NCBI GenBank assembly: GCA_946482655.1
Contig: CAMLSA010000134.1
Location: 1-6,956 of the forward strand
Source: an uncultured Sphingomonas sp.
GTDB taxonomy: Bacteria > Pseudomonadota > Alphaproteobacteria > Sphingomonadales > Sphingomonadaceae
Reading direction: 5' to 3'
DNA: 6,956 nt
The position numbers and the translations under genes are program-made. Numbering within the stretch: position 1 is the first letter of the stretch; every line of letters begins with the position of its first letter. The notes under the pieces are model-generated. The model ran no database searches. It saw only the letters and a list, made by a program, of their open reading frames with translations, and was not told where the DNA came from. Shown in pieces: positions 1 through 6,956 of the stretch.

Positions 1-1238
1 AGCGCCTCGCGCGGGCTGTTGGAGTGGAGCGTGCACATCGAGCCGTCATGGCCGGTATTCATCGCGGCGAGCATGTCGAAACATTCGGGGCCACGGATTT
101 CGCCCAGAATGATGCGATCCGGGCGCATGCGCAGCGCGTTGACGACGAGGTCGCGAATCGAGATCGCTCCCTGGCCCTCCAGATTGGCGGGGCGGGTCTC
201 GAGTGGCAGCCAGTGCGGCTGCTGCAGCCTCAGTTCGGCCGCGTCCTCTATCGTGATCACGCGCTCACCGGGATCGATCATCTTCGACAGCGCGTTGAGC
301 ATCGTCGTCTTGCCCGAACCGGTGCCTCCAGAGATCACGACGTTGAAGCGGCTCGCGCCGGCGATCTTGAGCAGGGTCGCCATCTTGTCGCTCATCGATC
401 CGCCGCGCGCCATGATGTCGAGCGTGATCGGCTTGGCCGAGAATTTGCGGATCGAGATGGCGGTGCCGCGCAGCGACAGCGGCGGCACGATCACATTGAC
501 GCGGCTGCCGTCGCTGAGTCGGGCGTCGGCCAGCGGAGTGGTCTGGTCGACGCGGCGGCCGACTTTGGAGACGATCCGCTGGGCGATTTGGAACAGATGC
601 TCCTCGTCGCGGAAATTGATCTTGGCGAGCTCGAGCTTGCCTTTGCGCTCGACATAGGTCTGGTCAGGGCCGTTCACCATGATGTCGGTAATCAGCGGAT
701 CGCCGAGCAGCTCCTCAAGCGGGCCGAGGCCGAGCAGCTCATCGACCAGTACCTTCTCGAGCGCGAACTGCTCGCGGCGGTTGAGGGTGATGCGCAGTTC
801 GGCGAGCACCTCGCCGATGATCGGCCGGAATTCCTCGGCGAGTTCATCCTTGCTCAGCGAGGCCGCGGCTTCGGGATCGACGCGCTCGAGCAGGCGGGGA
901 AGCACCTGCTCCTTGATCTTGTGGATCGACGCTTCGAAGCCCTCGACCCTGCTGTTGCCGGCATCGCCAGATGCGGCCTCGCGAATCGCGAGACGCGCCA
1001 TCGCGTCGGCATGTTTGGGAAGCTCGATCTGGCCCTCATCGATCGCGATCGGATCGTCGAAGCTCGGCATTCCGGCAAAGGGATCAGCGCCGTTGACCAG
1101 CGACGACGGCTCGATCGGTGGAAACTGCAGCCCGCCAGTCAAGGGTCCCGGCGCGGCATCGCCCTGCATCGGCCGTGCCACGCCAAAGGTGGGCTTGGCT
1201 CCAAGCGTCATCGTACCGCGCTTGCCGAATGCACTCAT
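1..1238 (-). CDS. cpaF: CpaF/TadA-type pilus assembly ATPase (3' end outside window)
   Basis: Hexameric secretion ATPase that powers Tad/Flp (type IVc) pilus assembly at the inner face of the cytoplasmic membrane. I translated the minus strand by hand from the ATG at 1236-1238; 412 codons lie in the window and the frame runs off the left edge without a stop. Residues 1-70 are a poorly conserved Pro/Gly-rich lead. The N-terminal domain follows, with LGLGPLEELL (about 169-178), ITDIMVNGP (about 183-191) and ARLSDGSRVN (239-248). Walker A is GGTGSGKTT (304-312, K310), an ITIEDAAEL stretch follows, Walker B lies in IILGEIRG (376-383, E380), and the conserved LHSN is at 404-407. A GGGGA-type ribosome binding site lies about 10 bases upstream; the ATG at 1247-1249 hits a stop after four codons, so this start is favoured. 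Only the C-terminal end should be missing. The gene follows the metalloprotease in the same direction after 102 bp. The family call is firm. Confidence 0.94.
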   Translation of the reverse strand, partial: MSAFGKRGTMTLGAKPTFGVARPMQGDAAPGPLTGGLQFPPIEPSSLVNGADPFAGMPSFDDPIAIDEGQIELPKHADAMARLAIREAASGDAGNSRVEGFEASIHKIKEQVLPRLLERVDPEAAASLSKDELAEEFRPIIGEVLAELRITLNRREQFALEKVLVDELLGLGPLEELLGDPLITDIMVNGPDQTYVERKGKLELAKINFRDEEHLFQIAQRIVSKVGRRVDQTTPLADARLSDGSRVNVIVPPLSLRGTAISIRKFSAKPITLDIMARGGSMSDKMATLLKIAGASRFNVVISGGTGSGKTTMLNALSKMIDPGERVITIEDAAELRLQQPHWLPLETRPANLEGQGAISIRDLVVNALRMRPDRIILGEIRGPECFDMLAAMNTGHDGSMCTLHSNSPREA

Positions 1239-1340
1239 CGCAAACTCATCCCCGGGGCGGCCCCAACACCGGCCGAACGGAATGGCAATAGTCCCAAAGC
1301 TCTCAGAAACGGTTAACTGCGGATCAGATTGTTCACATAA

Positions 1341-3167
1341 TCAGGTGAAGTCGGCCGACGTGAGCGCGGCCGGATCGCTGAATCCCCCCAGCCTGAAAGC
1401 TTCGAGCGGGGAGGCTGCGCCGGTATCGTAGAAGACATAGCTGTCGGCGCCGACGGCGAGCACGGCGACCTTGCTGAATACCCCCTGGGCGTTGAGCAAC
1501 TGCTGTGCGGCGACCGCCGCCGATGCGAAGTCGTTGAAGGTCGCGCCGTACAGAACCTGGCTCAACGCGAATCCCAGGTGGATGCGATCGACGCCGTCGG
1601 TGAAATCGGTCACTATATCGGTAAGGTTCGCGAGCGCGCCGTTGCTGACGAAGCTTGCTTCGCCGCCCGAGAAATTGAAGACGTCGGCGTCGGCGCCTCC
1701 GGTCAGCACGTCGAGGCCGGTGCCGCCGTCCAGCGTATCCGCGCCGAGATCGCCAATCAGCAGATCGGCATCCGTGCCGCCCGCGAGGCTGTCGCCGCCT
1801 TGGCCGCCGCGCAACGAGTCATTGCCTTCGCCGCCGTCGACGGTGTCGTTGCCGAGATTGCCGTTGACGCTGTCATTGCCGATGCTGCCGAGAATGCTGT
1901 CATTGCCCTGGCCACCCTGGACGCGGTCCGATCCGTCGCTGCCGTTCAGTTGATCGTCGCCGGCATTGCCCTGCAGATAATCGCCGCCCGCGCCGCCATT
2001 GATGGTGTCGGCACCGTCGCCCGCCACGGCCGTCGCCGCGGCGCCATAGAGATGATCATTGCCGCTGCCGCCGACGATCGAATCCGCACCCGCGCCGCCC
2101 ATCGCGAAATTGCTGTTGTCGTTGGCGGTGATCCTGTCGTTGCCGGCCCCGGTCATCACCGTGTCGATCCGCGTGCCATAGGCGATCGCGATATTGTTGG
2201 TCAGGCCGGCCGCGCTGCTGAAGGCACCGCCGTGCAGGTCGACCGTCGAGGCCTGGCTGAAGCCCGAGAGGTCGAGGCTATTGCCGGTGCCCTTGTTCCA
2301 CAGGGTGACGATCGGCTTGGCATTGATGTTGAAGTCGAAGAATTTGGCGATGTTTCCCTGGATGTTGCTGTTGAAGCCGTAGGTCTGTCCACCCGACAGC
2401 GGCGTATCGACCGCCACTCCGTAGATGCGCTGGATCGCCACGATGTCGAGCGGCATCCAAGTCGTGGGGACGTTATGATAGTTGAGGCCGTCCTGCGACA
2501 GCGACGATCCCCACCGATAGATATTGCCGTCGGCGGGCGATGAGCCTTCCTCGTTATAGGACATGATCGACCAGGCCAGGCTGTCATAGATCGAATAGGG
2601 AGCCTCATCGACATCGCCCCGGTTATAGGCTCCGCCGTGGCCCAGCCCCAGCACATGCCCTATTTCGTGTAGAAGCGTCAGCCAGGGAAATCCGCCAAAA
2701 TTGCTGAAACTCGATCCCAGGGGACCGAAGCCTTCTGCGCCGGTATCGATGCTGATCGCGCCGCTCAGCGACGTGCCGATCGTCGACGAGCCGATATTTG
2801 ATGGCCTGAAAAAGTCTACTCCGCCATTGGCTCGTCCGTCGTCGCCGCGCGAAATCGTGACGGGGGCAATGTCATCGGCCAGTTCGGTAAAGCTCACATT
2901 GGCGATCGCCGACCATAAATCCATGCTGGCGGTGAAGGCGGCCTTTTCGGTGATGGTCCAATTCGAGGCCGGTTCGAACGCATAGCCGATCTGGCCGGGG
3001 GAGCCAGCCTGTGAAGGACCCCATTTGGAGACGAAATTGTCGGGACCGTAGGTGGCGGGGAAATCGCTGTTCCACGTCCAGAAATTCTCGGCGGCGATCA
3101 CGCCCTGCGCCGTGATGCCGGTCAGATAGGTGACCTCCAGTCCCTGTATCGCGTTGATGGACGCCAT
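1341..3167 (-). CDS. Serralysin-like M10 zinc metalloprotease with long RTX repeat region
   Basis: Predicted secreted endopeptidase of 608 residues. The catalytic domain (about 50-250) carries the zinc site HEIGHVLGLGH (167-177; ligands H167, H171, H177, catalytic E168) and the Met-turn SIMSY (200-204; M202, with Y204 as the family's extra tyrosine ligand), then DIVAIQRIYG (241-250), typical of serralysins. Residues about 341-498 are RTX nonapeptides of GGxGxDxxx type, at least 12 in a row from 391, which in this family bind calcium and form a beta-roll. The tail (about 499-608) has VTDFTDGVDRIHL (519-531) and ends ALTSADFT, as in M10 C-terminal domains exported by type I secretion. There is no Sec signal peptide, as expected for that route. 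An ATG 18 codons upstream (3219-3221) is in frame but lacks a good ribosome binding site. No type I transporter or Inh inhibitor gene lies in the window. Substrate unknown. Confidence 0.92.
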   Translation of the reverse strand: MASINAIQGLEVTYLTGITAQGVIAAENFWTWNSDFPATYGPDNFVSKWGPSQAGSPGQIGYAFEPASNWTITEKAAFTASMDLWSAIANVSFTELADDIAPVTISRGDDGRANGGVDFFRPSNIGSSTIGTSLSGAISIDTGAEGFGPLGSSFSNFGGFPWLTLLHEIGHVLGLGHGGAYNRGDVDEAPYSIYDSLAWSIMSYNEEGSSPADGNIYRWGSSLSQDGLNYHNVPTTWMPLDIVAIQRIYGVAVDTPLSGGQTYGFNSNIQGNIAKFFDFNINAKPIVTLWNKGTGNSLDLSGFSQASTVDLHGGAFSSAAGLTNNIAIAYGTRIDTVMTGAGNDRITANDNSNFAMGGAGADSIVGGSGNDHLYGAAATAVAGDGADTINGGAGGDYLQGNAGDDQLNGSDGSDRVQGGQGNDSILGSIGNDSVNGNLGNDTVDGGEGNDSLRGGQGGDSLAGGTDADLLIGDLGADTLDGGTGLDVLTGGADADVFNFSGGEASFVSNGALANLTDIVTDFTDGVDRIHLGFALSQVLYGATFNDFASAAVAAQQLLNAQGVFSKVAVLAVGADSYVFYDTGAASPLEAFRLGGFSDPAALTSADFT

Positions 3168-3172
3168 GCCAC

Positions 3173-3178
3173 TCTCCC
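3173..3178 (-). promoter_or_regulatory. Ribosome binding site that sets the metalloprotease start
   Basis: On the minus strand GGGAGA lies 5 bases before the ATG at 3165-3167. The alternative in-frame ATG at 3219-3221 is preceded only by a GCGGGCGTAA context. The extra residues that the upstream start would add (MGLWWQLIGK...) are unlike a serralysin N-terminus. The 608-residue start is therefore preferred. Confidence 0.7.
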
Positions 3179-3364
3179 GGACGCAACCGGCTTTGCCGAT
3201 AAGCTGCCACCATAAACCCATTTACGCCCGCTTCGGCCGCTAAGTTGCCGGCGATGTGCTTCCAGACCTAGAAGGAATAGGTTGCTCCAAACTTTACGCA
3301 CTTCCGCTTCGGCGCGCTCGCGTCACGGCTCGACGTTCCGACGTGAACCTGGTGGCGCCAACCA

Positions 3365-3380
3365 GCAACTTATTGGTTGC
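3365..3380. promoter_or_regulatory. Operator-like inverted repeat 1 (upstream of SRPBCC-arsR)
   Basis: GCAACTTATTGGTTGC has perfect 5-bp arms, GCAAC and GTTGC, around a 6-bp spacer. It matches inverted repeat 2 at 13 of 16 positions, and the two centres are 41 bp apart, close to four helical turns, so two dimers would sit on the same face of the DNA. It overlaps a possible -35 element (TTGGTT, 3373-3378). The spacing, symmetry and neighbouring arsR gene make an ArsR binding site the best reading. The protein-DNA pairing is inferred. Confidence 0.6.
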
Positions 3381-3403
3381 GCTTTTGTGGTGCCGGATAG
3401 ATA
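3373..3403 (+). promoter_or_regulatory. Possible promoter of the SRPBCC-arsR operon
   Basis: A weak sigma-70-like arrangement: TTGGTT (3373-3378) as -35 and a GGATAG/TAGATA stretch (3395-3403) as -10, spaced 16 to 19 bp depending on the hexamer chosen. It lies between and over the two inverted repeats, as expected for a repressor-controlled promoter. The hexamers match consensus poorly, so the assignment is tentative. Confidence 0.35.
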
Positions 3404-3404
3404 A

Positions 3405-3422
3405 CGCAACTAAGAGGTTGCG
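3405..3422. promoter_or_regulatory. Operator-like inverted repeat 2 overlapping the SRPBCC ribosome binding site
   Basis: CGCAACTAAGAGGTTGCG has perfect 6-bp arms around TAAGAG. It shares GCAACT and GGTTGC with inverted repeat 1. The AAGAGG at 3412-3417 inside it is also the likely ribosome binding site for the ATG at 3426, 8 bases further on. A bound repressor here would cover the transcription start region or the first transcribed bases. The site can also form a short hairpin in the mRNA, which could affect translation. Confidence 0.6.
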
Positions 3423-3425
3423 AAT

Positions 3426-3872
3426 ATGACGAATAGCATTGAACGTTCAATCGATCTCAAGGCTCCGGTCGACCGTGTCTGGCGGGCGCTGAGCGATCAT
3501 CGCGAGTTTGGCCAATGGTTCGGCGTCGCGCTTGAGGGGCACTTCGTACAAGGCGAAACATCGAGCGGCCACATCACCAGCAGGGGCTATGAGCATGTCC
3601 GCTGGAATGTGCGAATCGTGGCTATCGAGCCTCCGCATCGCCTTGCCTTCACCTGGCATCCCTATGCGGTCGATCCGGCGGTGGACTATTCGCTGGAGGA
3701 ATCAACACTGGTCGAGTTCCGTCTGGATAGCAGGGACGGCGGCACCCATCTGACCGTCACCGAATCGGGTTTCGATAAGATTCCGTTGCATCGCCGGGAC
3801 GAGGCACTGCGGATGAACGGCAGTGGCTGGACCGCGCAGATGGACAATATCCGGAACCATGTCGATCGCTGA
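3426..3872 (+). CDS. SRPBCC family (AHSA1-like) protein
   Basis: A 148-residue cytosolic protein of the START/SRPBCC fold, a helix-grip fold with a deep pocket that binds hydrophobic ligands in many relatives. Family hallmarks are the N-terminal IERSIDLKAPVDRVWRAL (5-22) with FGQWFG (28-33), the central IEPPHRLAFTWHPY (67-80), GGTHLTVTESGFDKIP (105-120), and the closing GWTAQMDNIRNHV (134-146), which forms the long C-terminal helix in this fold. No signal peptide or membrane segment is visible. The start at 3426 is supported by AAGAGG 8 bases upstream. It is the first gene of a two-gene operon; its last 14 bases overlap arsR. Pairing of an AHSA1-like SRPBCC gene with an ArsR regulator is a common bacterial arrangement, but the ligand and reaction, if any, are unknown. 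A role in Hsp90 activation should not be assumed from the family name. Confidence 0.88.
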   Translation: MTNSIERSIDLKAPVDRVWRALSDHREFGQWFGVALEGHFVQGETSSGHITSRGYEHVRWNVRIVAIEPPHRLAFTWHPYAVDPAVDYSLEESTLVEFRLDSRDGGTHLTVTESGFDKIPLHRRDEALRMNGSGWTAQMDNIRNHVDR

Positions 3873-4194
3873 GGCGGGGTATTCGCGCGATCCCGCACCG
3901 GTCTTTGCCGCGCTCGGGGATCGCACCCGGCTGTCGCTGCTGATGACCCTCAGCGACGGGCAAAGGCGGTCGATCACGACGCTGGCGGCCGGCAGCCGCC
4001 TGACCCGCCAAGCCGTGACCAAGCATCTGCGTGTGCTGGAGGATGTCGGGCTGGTCGCCAGGGTGAGGCAGGGCAGGGAGAGCCGCTTCGTGTGCCGGCC
4101 CGAGTCGCTCGACACGGCGCGCGACTATCTCGATCGAGTCGGCCGCCAGTGGGACGATGCGTTGGCACGGCTGAAGGCGTTCGTGGAGCAATAG
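3859..4194 (+). CDS. ArsR-family winged-helix transcriptional repressor
   Basis: A DNA-binding protein of 111 residues, a usual size for ArsR/SmtB repressors, which act as dimers. DPAPVFAALGDRTRLSLLMT (11-30) is the typical first part; the helix-turn-helix spans about 38-65, with recognition helix TRQAVTKHLRVLEDVGLV (49-66). The wing follows in ARVRQGRESRFVCR (67-80), and a C-terminal helix (about 84-110) should form the dimer interface. The only cysteine is C79 and no CxC metal motif exists, so it probably does not sense arsenic or zinc through the classical site. The ATG at 3859 overlaps the SRPBCC gene by 14 bases, suggesting translational coupling. A GTG at 3823 in the same frame would add 12 residues lying inside SRPBCC and is less likely. 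It probably represses its own operon through the paired repeats at 3365-3422 (inference). Confidence 0.9.
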   Translation: MSIAEAGYSRDPAPVFAALGDRTRLSLLMTLSDGQRRSITTLAAGSRLTRQAVTKHLRVLEDVGLVARVRQGRESRFVCRPESLDTARDYLDRVGRQWDDALARLKAFVEQ

Positions 4195-4199
4195 GAATG

Positions 4200-4216
4200 G
4201 CCGGCCGCCTGCCGGC
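4200..4216. terminator. Possible stem-loop between convergent arsR and atpC
   Basis: GCCGGC (4200-4205) and GCCGGC (4211-4216) can pair across a 5-base loop in the 58-bp gap between the two convergent stop codons. No run of T follows on either strand, so a classical intrinsic terminator is not demonstrated. It could still halt or stabilise the ends of both transcripts. Confidence 0.25.
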
Positions 4217-4252
4217 GCCGCGCCTGCCACGTTCAATCGTGAGGGAGGGAGG

Positions 4253-4516
4253 TCAGGCTTCGGTCGCCTGCTCCGCGAGCACCGTTAGGCCCCTTTCGTT
4301 GACCTCGGCGAAGCCGCCTTCGACACGGATGCGCGCAGCGACCGTGTTGGGGCCCGAATAGACCGCGAGTTCGCCCGAGCGGACCACCGACATATAGGGG
4401 GCGTGCCCGGCCAGCACGCCGAAGTCGCCCTCGGTGCCGGGGACCACCACCATATGGACATCCTCCGAGCGGAGCAGCCTTTCGGGGGTGACGAGTTCAA
4501 AATGCAGGTCGGCCAT
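4253..4516 (-). CDS. atpC: F1F0 ATP synthase epsilon subunit, short form without C-terminal helical domain
   Basis: Epsilon subunit of the F1 central stalk, which binds gamma and links F1 rotation to the c-ring. The 87 residues cover only the N-terminal beta-sandwich: [10 protein letters not shown] (6-15), [19 protein letters not shown] (23-41), VRSGEL (45-50) and [18 protein letters not shown] (67-84). The two-helix C-terminal domain of about 45-50 residues, present in many bacterial epsilons and responsible for ATPase inhibition, is absent. Only 58 bp remain before the convergent arsR gene, and no frameshifted remainder is seen. From memory, sphingomonad epsilons are similarly short, so this is probably a natural form, not a truncation. 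The start ATG (4514-4516) has a GGAG ribosome binding site (4524-4527) 7 bases upstream, directly next to the hairpin element in the atpD-atpC gap. It is the last gene of the atp operon. Confidence 0.93.
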   Translation of the reverse strand: MADLHFELVTPERLLRSEDVHMVVVPGTEGDFGVLAGHAPYMSVVRSGELAVYSGPNTVAARIRVEGGFAEVNERGLTVLAEQATEA

Positions 4517-4527
4517 TCTACTTCTCC

Positions 4528-4630
4528 CCCCTCCCTTTCAAGGGAGGGGATGGGTTGGGTGGCGAAGGGCGGAAGCTCGCGACCTCGTCGCTCGCCCACC
4601 CCTCGATCTCCCTCCCCTGAAAGGGAGGGA
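4528..4630. repeat. Composite palindromic repeat (REP/BIME-like) between atpD and atpC
   Basis: This fills most of the 123-bp atpD-atpC gap. Hairpin A has 10-bp arms at 4528-4537 and 4540-4549 (CCCCTCCCTT / AAGGGAGGGG). Hairpin B has 8-bp arms at 4609-4616 and 4623-4630 (TCCCTCCC / GGGAGGGA). The two ends are imperfect inverted copies of each other: CCCTCCCTTTCA...GGGTGGCGA at 4529-4565 matches the reverse complement of about 4591-4629. The middle has nested pairs GGGCG/CGCCC (4567-4571, 4593-4597) and GCGAC/GTCGC (4579-4583, 4587-4591). It is transcribed within the atp mRNA. This looks like the dispersed intergenic palindromes of REP/BIME or MITE type; its copy number in the genome cannot be judged from one window. 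No transposase gene is near. Confidence 0.75.
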
Positions 4631-4639
4631 AGGGATAGG

Positions 4640-6956
<2,317 letters not shown>

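Noticed and set aside
24..1316. Plus-strand open frame of 430 codons opposite cpaF
   Set aside because: It is antisense to a clearly recognisable CpaF with all ATPase motifs; its translation is Arg/Asp/Ala/His-rich and resembles no family. Long antisense frames are common in GC-rich genomes.
1670..2130. Repeated CATTGCCG-like units that look like a direct-repeat or CRISPR-like array
   Set aside because: The period is 27 bp with no constant repeat plus unique spacer; it is the coding of RTX nonapeptides.
1578..2543. Plus-strand open frame of 321 codons opposite the metalloprotease
   Set aside because: It mirrors the RTX repeat DNA and gives a low-complexity Ala/Val/Ile product. The minus-strand protease has intact catalytic and repeat motifs.
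3165..3221. Upstream ATG giving an 18-residue longer metalloprotease
   Set aside because: No convincing ribosome binding site precedes it, whereas GGGAGA sits 5 bases before the downstream ATG; the added segment is not a Sec signal peptide of normal form.
3823..3858. GTG start extending ArsR by 12 residues
   Set aside because: The extension would lie wholly inside the SRPBCC gene and is unlike ArsR N-termini; the ATG at 3859 gives a normal family length.
4195..4252. Possible frameshifted C-terminal domain of AtpC
   Set aside because: Only 58 bp separate the stop from arsR, too short for the missing 45-50 residues, and no helical epsilon-like sequence appears in other frames there.

Overview
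The window looks like a chromosomal segment of a GC-rich alphaproteobacterium, most likely a sphingomonad (Sphingomonadales). This rests on protein character: an alphaproteobacterial F1 beta subunit, a very short F1 epsilon subunit, a CpaF-type pilus ATPase, and G/C-rich intergenic palindromes. It is an inference from the sequence, not a database match. Six protein genes are supported; two are cut by the window edges.

Layout. Positions 1-1238 (minus) hold the 5' part of a cpaF/tadA pilus-assembly ATPase. After 102 bp comes a serralysin-type (M10) zinc metalloprotease with a long RTX calcium-binding repeat region, also minus (1341-3167). A 258-bp intergenic region separates it from a divergent plus-strand pair: an SRPBCC/AHSA1-like protein (3426-3872) and an overlapping ArsR-family repressor (3859-4194). 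Two 16-bp inverted repeats, 13/16 identical and 41 bp apart centre to centre, lie just before the SRPBCC gene and are the likely operator of this pair. Convergent with it is the distal part of the F1F0 ATP synthase operon, read on the minus strand in the order atpG (5' end outside the window), atpD, atpC.

Points of note. The atpD-atpC junction holds a roughly 105-bp multi-hairpin palindromic repeat whose last stem abuts the atpC ribosome binding site. AtpC is only 87 residues and lacks the C-terminal helical domain that inhibits the enzyme in many bacteria. The ArsR protein lacks the usual metal-binding cysteine motif and sits in a probably autoregulated operon with a ligand-binding-fold protein. 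The serralysin is followed in tandem by cpaF, an unusual neighbour for a Tad pilus gene.

No tRNA, rRNA, CRISPR array, insertion sequence or integrase gene was seen. No gene-free stretch exceeds 300 bp. Nothing here is clearly an undescribed system; the best candidates for follow-up are the ArsR/SRPBCC operon with its paired operator and the hairpin element inside the ATP synthase operon.
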